This document shows positions 19,003 to 28,927 of a stretch of 64,000 nucleotides of DNA, one piece after another. Under the pieces are notes generated by a model. The model saw nothing but the letters and a program-made list of their open reading frames with translations, ran no database searches and had not been told where the DNA came from. The stretch is taken from positions 1-64,000 of the forward strand of contig CAJOCU010000013.1 in the NCBI GenBank assembly GCA_905233765.1, in the 5' to 3' direction. The stretch's first letter is position 1. The number at the start of each line of letters is the position of its first letter. Made by a program: the position numbers and the translations under genes. This DNA is from an uncultured Bacteroidaceae bacterium (lineage in GTDB: Bacteria; Bacteroidota; Bacteroidia; Bacteroidales; Bacteroidaceae).

Positions 19003-20015
19003 AAGCATTACGGATTTCTGACACACATCGCTTGGAAGTGATAGAGCTTCCAGCGCCACAGCCAGCCGCTGGCGAAGTGCTGCTGCACATCAATTATGTA
19101 GGTTTCTGCGGCTCTGACCTCAACACCTATCGTGGTCGCAACGCATTGGCATTGAAGCCCGTTATCCCGGGTCACGAGATCAGCGCCACCATCGAGAAAT
19201 GCGGTGAGGGTGTGCCGGCCTCGCTCGGCGTGGGACAGCTCGTCACCGTGGATCCCTATACGGCCTGCGGCAACTGCCCCAGCTGCCGTCGTCGCCGCTT
19301 CAACGCCTGCCAGCACAACGAGACGCTGGGCGTACAACGCCATGGCGCGATGCGCGAATTTATCAGCGTTCCTTGGCAGAAGGTCATTCCTGCCGAGGGC
19401 TTGGCGCCTCAGGATGTGGCGCTGATAGAGCCCATGAGTGTGGGCTTCCACGCGGTAGATCGCGGTCAGGTGACAGACGCAGACACCGTGCTCGTCATCG
19501 GCTGTGGTATGATTGGTGTGGGTGCCATCGTGCGAGCCTGCCTGCGTGGTGCCACGGTCATCGCGATGGACCTCGACGATGAGAAACTGGCATTGGCACG
19601 CGAACTGGGCGCTGCGGCAACCGTCAACAGCGACAGCGACGATGTTCATGCTCGCCTGCAGGAACTTACGGATGGTGCTGGCCCCGATGTGGTCATCGAA
19701 GCCGTGGGTGCCGCCGTGACCTATGCCACTGCCGTCAACGAAGTGGCGTTCACCGGTCGCATCGTCTGCATCGGTTACGCCCCGACGGACGTGACGCTCG
19801 CCACGAAGTTCTTCGTGCAGAAGGAACTCGACATCCGCGGCTCGCGCAATGCGATGCCCGATGACTTCCGTGCCGTCATTCGTTACCTGCGGCGCGGCGA
19901 GTGCCCCACAGACCGCCTCATCTCCGGCATCGTAGCTCCAGAGGCCGCCGCACAGGCGATGGCCGACTGGGATGACGCCCCCGGCAAGGTATTCCGCATC
20001 CTAGTAAGTTTTTAA
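18999..20015 (+). CDS. zinc-dependent alcohol dehydrogenase family protein
   Basis: GFCGSDLNTYRGRNALALKPVIPGHEISATIE; zinc-site cysteines CGNCPSCRRRRFNAC; GxGxxG Rossmann. Confidence 0.87.
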   Translation: MKALRISDTHRLEVIELPAPQPAAGEVLLHINYVGFCGSDLNTYRGRNALALKPVIPGHEISATIEKCGEGVPASLGVGQLVTVDPYTACGNCPSCRRRRFNACQHNETLGVQRHGAMREFISVPWQKVIPAEGLAPQDVALIEPMSVGFHAVDRGQVTDADTVLVIGCGMIGVGAIVRACLRGATVIAMDLDDEKLALARELGAAATVNSDSDDVHARLQELTDGAGPDVVIEAVGAAVTYATAVNEVAFTGRIVCIGYAPTDVTLATKFFVQKELDIRGSRNAMPDDFRAVIRYLRRGECPTDRLISGIVAPEAAAQAMADWDDAPGKVFRILVSF

Positions 20016-20016
20016 T

Positions 20017-21453
20017 ATGGAAATCATACAGTTTGGCGAAGGCAACTTCCTACGCGGTTTTGTGGAGTGGATTGTGCTGCGGATGAACGAGGAAATTGGG
20101 TTCAATGCCTCGATCGCTGTCGTCAAGCCACGTCCGGGTAATTCGTTGGAGCTCCTGAAGGCACAAGGCTGTCGCTATCATGTGAACCTGCAGGGCTTAC
20201 AGAACGGCCAAGCAATAGATACAATAGAGGAGATCAACTGCATCAGCGCCGCCATCAATCCCTATGAGGACTACACAGCCTTCCTGACACTGGCCGAGGA
20301 CCCCGCTGCACGCTTCATCGTCTCCAACACCACCGAGGCTGGCATCACCTTCGACCCGACGTGCCGCTTGTCCGATACTCCGCCTGACTCCTACCCTGCC
20401 AAACTCACGCAGCTGCTATACCATCGCTACCGCACTTTCGGAGGCGATACGGAGAAGGGCTTCATCGTGTTGCCCTGCGAACTCATTCTGCGCAACGGCC
20501 ATCAGCTGGAACGCTGTGTACATCAGCATATTGAATCGTGGACGGATGAGCTGGGCTCCGATGCGCAGCCCTTCCAGGAGTGGGTCGAACGAGCCTGTTT
20601 CTTCTGCACCACACTCGTGGATCGAATCGTGCCAGGCTATCCCAAGAAAGATGCTGAGGCCCTGCAAGCGCGTTTGCCGCAAGCCGACCCGCTGCTGGTG
20701 CAAGCCGAGCCCTATCATCTATGGGTGATCGAGACGGCCGAGAACCTTGCTCTGGAACAGCTCAAAAAGGAATTTCCGGCTGAGCGGACAGACTTGAATG
20801 TGGTGTTTACGACCGACGAGTCGCCCTACCATGAGCGCAAAGTGACGCTGCTCAACGGCCCCCACACCGTGCTCTCGCCCGTGGCTTTCCTCGCCGGTCT
20901 GGACATCGTCCGCGATGCCTGCCAGCACGAGGTCATCGGACCCTTCATCCGTCGCGTGATGTACGAGGAGCTGCTGCCGACGCTGAATCTGCCCGAGAAG
21001 AAGTTGCAACGCTTCGCCAATGACGTGATGGAGCGTTTCTGCAATCCCTTCGTGGATCACCAGCTCACGAGTATTATGCTCAACTCGCTGCCTAAATTCC
21101 AGACGCGCGACCTGCCCGGTCTGAAGACCTATCTCGAACGGAAGGGCACATTGCCGAAGGGCATCGTCCTCGGCCTCGCTGCCATCTGCGTCTATTATCG
21201 TGGCGGTCAGCGCGCTGACGGCAGAGTCATACGACCCGACGACGACCCTCGCATCCTAAAGCTGCTCGCCGACCTGTGGGCAACAGGTGACCCGAAAAAA
21301 GTGGCCCAAGGTGTCCTCGCAGCCCAGGATCTCATCTGGCACGAACATGGTGACCTCAACGCCATCCTCGGCCTCACCGACCTCCTTGCCCAGGGCATCC
21401 ATAGCATTCTGGATGACGGAATGATGGAGACGGTGAAAGGATTGAAAGATTGA
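20017..21453 (+). CDS. uxaB: tagaturonate reductase / altronate oxidoreductase
   Basis: QFGEGNFLRGFVEWIVLRMNEE... NTTEAGITFDP... mannitol dehydrogenase superfamily. Confidence 0.85.
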   Translation: MEIIQFGEGNFLRGFVEWIVLRMNEEIGFNASIAVVKPRPGNSLELLKAQGCRYHVNLQGLQNGQAIDTIEEINCISAAINPYEDYTAFLTLAEDPAARFIVSNTTEAGITFDPTCRLSDTPPDSYPAKLTQLLYHRYRTFGGDTEKGFIVLPCELILRNGHQLERCVHQHIESWTDELGSDAQPFQEWVERACFFCTTLVDRIVPGYPKKDAEALQARLPQADPLLVQAEPYHLWVIETAENLALEQLKKEFPAERTDLNVVFTTDESPYHERKVTLLNGPHTVLSPVAFLAGLDIVRDACQHEVIGPFIRRVMYEELLPTLNLPEKKLQRFANDVMERFCNPFVDHQLTSIMLNSLPKFQTRDLPGLKTYLERKGTLPKGIVLGLAAICVYYRGGQRADGRVIRPDDDPRILKLLADLWATGDPKKVAQGVLAAQDLIWHEHGDLNAILGLTDLLAQGIHSILDDGMMETVKGLKD

Positions 21454-21514
21454 GAAATTCTAACAGGGCCAATGAGTTAATTTGTTAATTGTTAATCGTT
21501 AATCCATTAATAAG

Positions 21515-23020
21515 TTGAAGCAGTTTCTTCAAATCCATCCCGCTGACATCGTGGCAGTGGCCCTGCAGGACCTGCCCGGCATCCCCGCTGGCCATAAGTT
21601 TGCGCTCCGCGACATCGCCGAGGGCGAGGATGTCATCAAGTATGGCAACCCCATCGGTCATGCCACACGCTTTATCCGTAAAGGCGAGTTGGTGGATCAC
21701 CACAATATTGTGACGAACTTGGAAGGAAAAAGACCTACCCCCGTACCCCTCCCGTCAGGGAGGGGGGATGCTGATGCATTGATGGCTAACGGAAAGGAAA
21801 GTCTCCCCTTACGGGGATGTGAGGCGGGGGCCACCTTCCTCGGTTACCCCCGCCCCGACGGCCAAGTCGGCATCCGCAACGACATCTGGGTCATCCCTAC
21901 TGTCGGCTGTGTTAACGACATCTGTAAGCAGATCGTAGAGAAAGTGACTTCACAATGTCCCCCAGCGGAGGATATTGTGAAGTCCTTCCCCCACCCCTAC
22001 GGCTGCTCCCAGCTGGGCGAGGACCATGAGAACACACGGCTCATCCTGCGTGATATGGTGCTGCATCCCAATGCCGGCGGTGTGCTCGTCGTGGGGCTGG
22101 GCTGCGAGAACAACCAGCCGCACGAGTTCGAGAAGTTGCTGGGCGACTACGACCGCCAGCGCATCCGCTTTATGGTCTGTCAGGAAGTGGAGGGCGACGA
22201 AGTGGAGGCAGGCATACAAATCGTCAAGGAACTCTACAAGCAGGCACAGACTTACGCACGCGTGAGCGTTCCCATAAGTAAATTACGCGTGGGACTGAAA
22301 TGTGGAGGTTCCGACGGTTTCTCAGGCATCACCGCCAATCCCCTTCTCGGCGCTTTTTCCGACTGGCTCTGTGCACAAGGTGGCACTACCATCCTGACCG
22401 AGGTGCCCGAGATGTTCGGTGCCGAGCACCTGCTGATGCGCCGCGCTGTCTCCGACGAGATCCTGCAGGACATCATCCGCCTCATCAACAACTTCAAGGA
22501 ATACTACATCAGCCACGGACAGCCCGTAGGCGAGAATCCGTCGCCGGGCAACAAAGCCGGCGGCATCTCCACCCTCGAAGAGAAAGCCCTCGGCTGTACC
22601 CAGAAAGGCGGCACCTCGCCCGTCTGCGGGGTATTGAAGTATGGAGACCGTCTTACCGCAGGCGATGCGTGCAGCAAGAGCGGTCTCCACCTCCTCTGTG
22701 CTCCCGGCAACGACCTCGTGGCCAGTACCGCCCTCGCTGCCGCAGGCTGTCAGCTCGTACTCTTCACCACAGGTCGCGGGACTCCCTTCGCCACCTTTGT
22801 GCCAACGCTGAAGGTCGCGACAAATAGTGGCCTAGCGAACCGCAAGAAAAACTGGGTAGATTTCGACGCAGGAACACTTGTTAGCCAAGACGATACAATA
22901 GAATCGTTAATGCAACGCTTTATCACTCATGTAATAGCCGTTGTCAATGGACAACCTACCCAAGCCGAGCTCTCGGGGAATTACGGGATGGCCATCTGGA
23001 AAAACGGTGTCACCCTGTAA
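21515..23020 (+). CDS. uxaA: altronate dehydratase family protein (SAF + UxaA domains)
   Basis: TTG start; N-term SAF-like domain; PDGQVGIRNDIWVIPTVGCVNDICKQI...HPYGCSQLGEDHENT...LKCGGSDGFSGITANP. Confidence 0.85.
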   Translation: MKQFLQIHPADIVAVALQDLPGIPAGHKFALRDIAEGEDVIKYGNPIGHATRFIRKGELVDHHNIVTNLEGKRPTPVPLPSGRGDADALMANGKESLPLRGCEAGATFLGYPRPDGQVGIRNDIWVIPTVGCVNDICKQIVEKVTSQCPPAEDIVKSFPHPYGCSQLGEDHENTRLILRDMVLHPNAGGVLVVGLGCENNQPHEFEKLLGDYDRQRIRFMVCQEVEGDEVEAGIQIVKELYKQAQTYARVSVPISKLRVGLKCGGSDGFSGITANPLLGAFSDWLCAQGGTTILTEVPEMFGAEHLLMRRAVSDEILQDIIRLINNFKEYYISHGQPVGENPSPGNKAGGISTLEEKALGCTQKGGTSPVCGVLKYGDRLTAGDACSKSGLHLLCAPGNDLVASTALAAAGCQLVLFTTGRGTPFATFVPTLKVATNSGLANRKKNWVDFDAGTLVSQDDTIESLMQRFITHVIAVVNGQPTQAELSGNYGMAIWKNGVTL

Positions 23021-23091
23021 GAAGCGCTTGTCATTTTATGTGTTTTTTACAGAAAAACAAAAGAAAGTGCGGCTATATCAGTTTTTATGTG

Positions 23092-23099
23092 TACCTTTG
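23092..23099 (+). promoter_or_regulatory. -7 box TACCTTTG
   Basis: TAnnTTTG match upstream of ATG 23122. Confidence 0.55.
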
Positions 23100-23121
23100 C
23101 AGGGTATAAACTAAAAAGAAC

Positions 23122-23895
23122 ATGATGAAACAGATTCACCTGCTTGTTACAGGAATCATGATTGCGCTGCTGTGGCTCTGTGTACCAACGGTTTACGCGC
23201 AAGAAGATTCCATAACACCTGAGACTGACTCCATCGTCTCCCGCGAAAAGGTGGGAGCAGATTTGTATATGGATGTTGTAAGCCAGTTTCTCTGGCGAGG
23301 TATGCGTTGCGGCAGTGCCGCCCTGCAACCGACGGCCAGCGTGGGCTGGAAAGGTCTCAGCCTGTCGGCGTGGGGTAGCGTTGGGTTCGTAAACTGGGCC
23401 GACACCAAGGAAATCGATCTCACCCTTTCCTACACCATCAAAGGCCTAACCATCGGCATCACGGACTACTGGACCACCGATGCAGAAACGCCCTACTTCA
23501 ACTATAAGCGCGGCGAGACAGGTCATTTCTTTGAGGCGTCGGTGGGCTATGACTTCGGTTTTCTGAGGGCTTCGTGGCAAACCATTTTCGCCGGTGCCGA
23601 CGGTCACAACAAGAGCGGCAACCGCGCCTACTCGTCATACTTTGAACTGGCAGTGCCGTTCCACTGGGCCACCTGCGACTGGGAAGGCAGCCTGGGCATT
23701 GTGCCCTATGCCACAAGCATGTACGAGACAGAAGGATTCCGCGTGACAAATATCACCCTCCGCGTGACAAAGGAGATCGTGGTGACGGAGCGCTTCGGCA
23801 TTCCACTATTCCTGCAACTCACAGGTAACCCCAACTCCCGTGAATTGTACTTTGTGGGAGGAATCTGCATTAATCCATTTGCCAGGTTAAGATGA
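23122..23895 (+). CDS. putative outer-membrane porin (TorF-like beta-barrel)
   Basis: Signal peptide ending VYAQ; ADLYMDVVSQFLWRGMRCGSAALQPTASVGWKGLSLSAWGSVGF. Confidence 0.7.
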   Translation: MMKQIHLLVTGIMIALLWLCVPTVYAQEDSITPETDSIVSREKVGADLYMDVVSQFLWRGMRCGSAALQPTASVGWKGLSLSAWGSVGFVNWADTKEIDLTLSYTIKGLTIGITDYWTTDAETPYFNYKRGETGHFFEASVGYDFGFLRASWQTIFAGADGHNKSGNRAYSSYFELAVPFHWATCDWEGSLGIVPYATSMYETEGFRVTNITLRVTKEIVVTERFGIPLFLQLTGNPNSRELYFVGGICINPFARLR

Positions 23896-25220
23896 TGAAA
23901 GACACGCTATCAAATACAATGGAGCTATTAAACATCCGAAGATTATATTACTGGTTAATGGTGGTGACCGTCGTGATGGCCACGGGTTCTTTTGTTTCCT
24001 GTGCGGATGACGACGAAGGCAACCATGGCGGATCAGAAGTCGTTGACAGACACACGAATGCCACAAAATCGCTGATTCGCATCTGTCGAACCAATGCCGA
24101 AGTGAAGAGACTCCTCAGCCACGCAATCGCACAAGCCGCAGAAACCAACCCCGACCGCGACTACAACCCGGCGCAGACGCTGGAAGAGTTCTACGACTTC
24201 GTGGACTGGAATGTGCGCCAACTGCCGTGGGACGTGATGATTCACCCTGCCCCCAACGACTACGGACGTTCGCTCTATGGTCGCACAGACCAAGGCATCG
24301 GCTACTTCTGGTTCGTGGTGGACCAGCCGCTGGAAGAGCTGGAAGGACGCGGATACTTCTACCCCACCGTGGAGTTCGTGGAACCCTTCTCCACTTGGCT
24401 CTCCACCTACAGCAGTTCTTGGGGAGCATGGCTTGATACAGAAGCCAGCTGGAACGACACCTATTACCAAATGGTGAAGAACGATCCCGACTGGGGGCTT
24501 GACAAAGGATGGTACGGCGAAGGAAACCAATGGAAGACCTACAATGAGTTCTTTGCGCGCAAGCTGGCATCGCCCGATATGCGCCCCATCGCTGACACAG
24601 AAGTGGTGGCGCCCGTGGATTCATGGCCAAAACTGACTTGGGCCATCGATGAGGACAACCAGCTCATCTTCAGCGACGAGGAGAAGTTGCAGATCAAGAC
24701 AGCCATGTTCTCTGACATCGGACAGCTCATCGGTGAGGACTCAAAGTACAAGGACGCCTTCGCCGGTGGCACACTGACACATACATTCCTGGACGTGAAC
24801 GACTACCACCATTACCACGCACCCGTTGATGGCGTGTTGCGCGAGCTGCGCAAGGTTCCTGGGGTGTCGGCAGGCGGCGGCTACACGATGTGGGACGATG
24901 CCAGTAAGCTGTACTACTACCAGAACGACCTCGGTTTCCAAATGGTAGAGACGCGCGCCTGCGCCATCATCCAAACAGAGCAATACGGCTACGTGGCGAT
25001 GTTGCCCGTAGGAATGTCGCAGATATGCAGCGTCAACTGGATTCCCGAACTCCACGTAGGTCAACAGCTGAAGCGTGGCGACGAAATGGGCTTCTTCCAG
25101 TTCGGGGGCTCGGACGTGGTGCTCATCTTCCAAAAAGGCGTTGAAGTGGAGATTTGCCACAACAGCGACCATATACTGATGGGAGAAGCCTATGCCAGGT
25201 TGGAGAGAAGGGATGATTAA
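23892..25220 (+). CDS. phosphatidylserine decarboxylase-family lipoprotein (PsiD-like, pyruvoyl-dependent)
   Basis: Lipobox-like GSFVSCADD; FLDVNDYHHYHAPVDGVL; C-term GFFQFGGSDVVLIFQKG processing-site motif; overlaps the porin stop. Confidence 0.8.
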   Translation: MMKDTLSNTMELLNIRRLYYWLMVVTVVMATGSFVSCADDDEGNHGGSEVVDRHTNATKSLIRICRTNAEVKRLLSHAIAQAAETNPDRDYNPAQTLEEFYDFVDWNVRQLPWDVMIHPAPNDYGRSLYGRTDQGIGYFWFVVDQPLEELEGRGYFYPTVEFVEPFSTWLSTYSSSWGAWLDTEASWNDTYYQMVKNDPDWGLDKGWYGEGNQWKTYNEFFARKLASPDMRPIADTEVVAPVDSWPKLTWAIDEDNQLIFSDEEKLQIKTAMFSDIGQLIGEDSKYKDAFAGGTLTHTFLDVNDYHHYHAPVDGVLRELRKVPGVSAGGGYTMWDDASKLYYYQNDLGFQMVETRACAIIQTEQYGYVAMLPVGMSQICSVNWIPELHVGQQLKRGDEMGFFQFGGSDVVLIFQKGVEVEICHNSDHILMGEAYARLERRDD

Positions 25221-25258
25221 ATACAAAATGCAAAAGAGAAGATATAAGAGAGTGAAGG

Positions 25259-27661
25259 ATGAAGATGAAATTCTTTAATAAAAAAATAAGCAGTTCTGTA
25301 GCCACCCGTACCTCGCTGCTGGTGTTTGTGCTCATCACCATCATCATGCTCACCGGCGGTCTGTACTTGGTAAACCGTGTTCGAAAAGTGGTCGCAGAAG
25401 AGACCAGTCGCCAGGCCAGCCGCGCCATGGACGGTGTGCTTGCCGACATCGATAGCCGTATATCGAATGTGGAGACAGCGGTAGCAACGGCAGCAGCCTT
25501 TGCCGATCGCTCGACGCAGGACGAATCGCTCTGCTATGAGTTGCTTTACCGTCTCATCGGAAAGAACAACGACATCTCCGCCGTCACACTGCTCTATCGC
25601 GACAGCTATTTCCCCAACTTGGGACGCTACTACGCTCCCACCGTCACGCGCGACCCGCTCTCCGGCGAGCTGGAGGCCGATGAGATCGGCGGACCGGAGA
25701 ATGACTTCTGCTATATCGAGACAGATAGCAACTGGATCTATACCAACAAGTTGGAAGAGGGCTACTGGTGTCTGCCCTACGTGGATTCGATGTCCACGAA
25801 GCGCGCCATGGTCACCTATTCCGTACCGCTCTATGATGCCCGCGACAGCATCTACGCCGTCCTCTGCGCGGATGTGGCACTGGACTGGGTGAGCCAAGTG
25901 ATAGAAGAGGCCAAGCCCTACGACTACTCACGCGTCATCGTGCTCAGCCGCGACTCGCAGTACGTGTGTCATCCCGAGCCCGAATGGATTCAAACGGTGA
26001 ATGTCATTGAGCAGGCCCACGCGATGAAAGATTCGGACTTTCTGAATCTGGCCAGCCGTATGCTGAGTTGGCAACGCGGCACCGACACACTGCTGGAAGA
26101 CATTACCTATATGTCAACAAATGACAAAGCTCGCGACGAGAGCACCATTATCTATTACGCACCTGTTCCACGTGTACAGTGGGCGGTGAGTTTCACCATG
26201 CCAGAAAAGGAGATCATGCGGCAGCCCAACATCCTGCGGCAGTCGATGATCGTACTGTTGCTAATCATGCTGGTGCTGATATCCGCAGCGCTCTACTTTG
26301 TCATTCGTGCGCAGATGAAACCGCTGAAACAGTTGGCGCTGGCAACGCGCGATATCTCGCGCGGTGAATTTTACAAACAGCTGCCTGTCATCCGCACACA
26401 CGACGAAATCGGCAACCTACGCGACTCCTTCGAGGAGATGCAGTCGTCACTCTCACACTACATTGAGGAGCTGCAAGCTTCCACGGCTGCCAAGGCCTCG
26501 ATCCAGAGTGAGCTGAAGGTGGCAAGCGAGATACAGATGTCTATGCTGCCGAAGTTGTTCCCACCCTACCCCGATCGTGATGACATCGACATCTTCGGGT
26601 CCTTGACACCCGCCAAGGCCGTCGGTGGCGACCTCTACGACTTCTACATCCGCGACGAGAAGCTGTTCTTCTGCATCGGCGACGTGAGCGGAAAGGGTGT
26701 GCCAGCCTCTCTTGTGATGGCCGTCACACGCAGCCTCTTCCGCACCATCTCGCAACACGAATCGCAGCCCGACTGCATCGTGACACAGGTCAACAATACA
26801 CTTAGCGACCAGAACGAATCAAATATGTTCGTGACGCTCTTTGTGGGAATTCTGGACCTGCCCACGGGACGTCTGCGCTACTGCAATGCCGGCCACGATG
26901 CTCCCCTGCTCGTGGGAGACGGCGTGGATTTCCTGCCCTGCGACTCGAACATCCCTGCCGGCGTGATGCAAGACTGGAAATATGTGGCACAGGAAGCACT
27001 CGTGCATCCGCAGACCACCATCTTCCTTTACACCGACGGCCTGACAGAGGCCGAGAACAGTATCCATGAGCTGTTCGGAGAAGAGCGTGTGCGCTTGGTA
27101 GCAGAAGAATCACTACAAGCACAGCAGCAAGCTCCAGAAAGAATCATCGAGAAAATGTCAAAGGCCGTAAAAACATTTGTTGGCGAAGCCGAACAAAGCG
27201 ACGACCTCACGATACTGGCCATCCAATACACCAAAGCTATGCGCGAAGAACGTCTGCACAAACACATCGTTCTACCCAACGACGTGCAGAAAGTACCGGA
27301 ACTGGCACAATTCGTGGAAGAGGTCTGCGAGACCGTGGGCTTCGATATGGCTACGACCATGCAACTGAACCTGGCCATGGAAGAAGCCGTGGTGAATGTG
27401 ATGAACTACGCTTACCCCGCAGGAACAAAGGGCAACATTGACATTGAGGCCGTCGCCAACGATGTGCGCCTGAAATTCACCATCACCGACAGCGGCAAAG
27501 CCTTCGACCCCACCGCCAAGGAAGACGTAGATACTACGCTCTCAGCCGAAGAGCGCTCCATCGGCGGCTTAGGTATTCATCTCATCCGACAGATTATGGA
27601 TTCCATCAACTACGAATACATTCAAGGAAAGAACGTGCTCACACTCCGTAAAAAATTCTAA
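25259..27661 (+). CDS. SpoIIE-type PP2C phosphatase with extracellular sensor, HAMP and C-terminal HATPase_c (RsbU/RsbW fusion)
   Basis: TM1, extracellular sensor, TM2, HAMP (KPLKQLALATRDISRGEF), GDLYDFYIRDEKLFFCIGDVSGKGVPASLVMA, C-term MEEAVVNVMNYAYP...GGLGIHLIRQIMD. Confidence 0.88.
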   Translation: MKMKFFNKKISSSVATRTSLLVFVLITIIMLTGGLYLVNRVRKVVAEETSRQASRAMDGVLADIDSRISNVETAVATAAAFADRSTQDESLCYELLYRLIGKNNDISAVTLLYRDSYFPNLGRYYAPTVTRDPLSGELEADEIGGPENDFCYIETDSNWIYTNKLEEGYWCLPYVDSMSTKRAMVTYSVPLYDARDSIYAVLCADVALDWVSQVIEEAKPYDYSRVIVLSRDSQYVCHPEPEWIQTVNVIEQAHAMKDSDFLNLASRMLSWQRGTDTLLEDITYMSTNDKARDESTIIYYAPVPRVQWAVSFTMPEKEIMRQPNILRQSMIVLLLIMLVLISAALYFVIRAQMKPLKQLALATRDISRGEFYKQLPVIRTHDEIGNLRDSFEEMQSSLSHYIEELQASTAAKASIQSELKVASEIQMSMLPKLFPPYPDRDDIDIFGSLTPAKAVGGDLYDFYIRDEKLFFCIGDVSGKGVPASLVMAVTRSLFRTISQHESQPDCIVTQVNNTLSDQNESNMFVTLFVGILDLPTGRLRYCNAGHDAPLLVGDGVDFLPCDSNIPAGVMQDWKYVAQEALVHPQTTIFLYTDGLTEAENSIHELFGEERVRLVAEESLQAQQQAPERIIEKMSKAVKTFVGEAEQSDDLTILAIQYTKAMREERLHKHIVLPNDVQKVPELAQFVEEVCETVGFDMATTMQLNLAMEEAVVNVMNYAYPAGTKGNIDIEAVANDVRLKFTITDSGKAFDPTAKEDVDTTLSAEERSIGGLGIHLIRQIMDSINYEYIQGKNVLTLRKKF

Positions 27662-27685
27662 ACCAATATCAAATACAGATCCATC

Positions 27686-27988
27686 ATGACTACAACTATC
27701 CAAGAACAGAATGGCTGTCTCGTAGCGTTGCTTGAAGGACGCCTTGACACCGCAGCCGCCCCACAGGCTGAGAAAGACATGCAGCCCCTCATGATGAGCG
27801 AAGGCAAGGACATCATCCTAGACTGTACGGCCCTCTCCTACATCTCATCCAGCGGCCTTCGTCTATTCCTGAGCGTTCTTAAGAGCGCCAAGCCCAAAGG
27901 CGGACATGTCTATATCACCGGCATGAACAATGATTTGCGCAATGTCTTTACAATGACAGGTTTCATCAACTTGTTTGAATTCAAATAA
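27686..27988 (+). CDS. STAS-domain anti-sigma factor antagonist
   Basis: IILDCTALSYISSSGLRLFLSVLK (STAS phospho-Ser motif). Confidence 0.9.
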   Translation: MTTTIQEQNGCLVALLEGRLDTAAAPQAEKDMQPLMMSEGKDIILDCTALSYISSSGLRLFLSVLKSAKPKGGHVYITGMNNDLRNVFTMTGFINLFEFK

Positions 27989-28011
27989 GAGGATTGACAA
28001 ACCTTTAATAA

Positions 28012-28047
28012 AAAGAGGGCAGCGACTTCTAGGTCGCTGCCCTCTTT
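28012..28047. terminator. bidirectional terminator
   Basis: Perfect 15-bp stem AAAGAGGGCAGCGAC-TTCTAG-GTCGCTGCCCTCTTT between convergent genes. Confidence 0.9.
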
Positions 28048-28066
28048 GATAATCTATGAACAGGGA

Positions 28067-28879
28067 TTAGTACTCCAATTGAATGAGAGCCTGACGGGCT
28101 GCGGCTACCTGATCCATGACTTCAACAAGCTGCTGCTTGAGCTCGTCAACAGTTACGGCATTGATAACAGTCAGGGGATCGAGGGCCTCTGCTACAGGAA
28201 GGAGCTCGGGATCGTATTCGGTGAGACGATTGATAGCGTCCTGGAGAAGAATAATGCGCAAAGATACGTTGGAGGCTGCCTCATCATCGAAAGAAGCCAT
28301 AAACTTGTCCGTGTTACGGGTCAGGATATAGAGCTGCTCAACAAGAGCTGCGGAAACAAGCTGCCAATAGAAATTGATGCGACCATTCTGTTCCATGGCA
28401 TTGTACAGAGCCTGAGAGCACTCATAGATGGAGGCCTCGTTATCAAGGACCTCGAAAGAGGGATCGTTAATGTCGGCTAGCAACTTGGCAATTGCCTTGT
28501 CGTAGTCGTCTATGGGAAGTCCATAGAGTAATGCAATCTCGCGATCCACCTCCACGCCGCTGAGAACACGATACTTCTCTGAAAGTGTCATTGCGGTCTC
28601 AACAATGGAGGGATCCAGCAGATAGTTAGGCTTCACCTGGCGTTCTTCGTCGGTCAGCGAAATCATTCCGTCCTTTTGTACGAGGGGGAGTTGCTTGAGG
28701 CGTGCAATCTCAGAAGCAAGGCTGTCAAAGTTCATCTTGATGGAAGCCTCAATCTGCTCCTGCTCAAAAGTCTTAAGGGAATCGGGGCTTTCAGCTTCAG
28801 GCTGAGCACTCTTGTTACCACCGCAGGCAACGAAAGTAATTGCTGCGACTAAAACAGTCAAAAAGGATAACTTTTTCAT
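28067..28879 (-). CDS. putative lipoprotein of unknown function
   Basis: MKKLSFLTVLVAAITFVACGGNKS lipobox. Confidence 0.75.
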   Translation of the reverse strand: MKKLSFLTVLVAAITFVACGGNKSAQPEAESPDSLKTFEQEQIEASIKMNFDSLASEIARLKQLPLVQKDGMISLTDEERQVKPNYLLDPSIVETAMTLSEKYRVLSGVEVDREIALLYGLPIDDYDKAIAKLLADINDPSFEVLDNEASIYECSQALYNAMEQNGRINFYWQLVSAALVEQLYILTRNTDKFMASFDDEAASNVSLRIILLQDAINRLTEYDPELLPVAEALDPLTVINAVTVDELKQQLVEVMDQVAAARQALIQLEY

Positions 28880-28927
28880 TTTGTTTTGTTGTTGATAAAA
28901 TGTTGATAATGTGAATTGATTTTCTTA

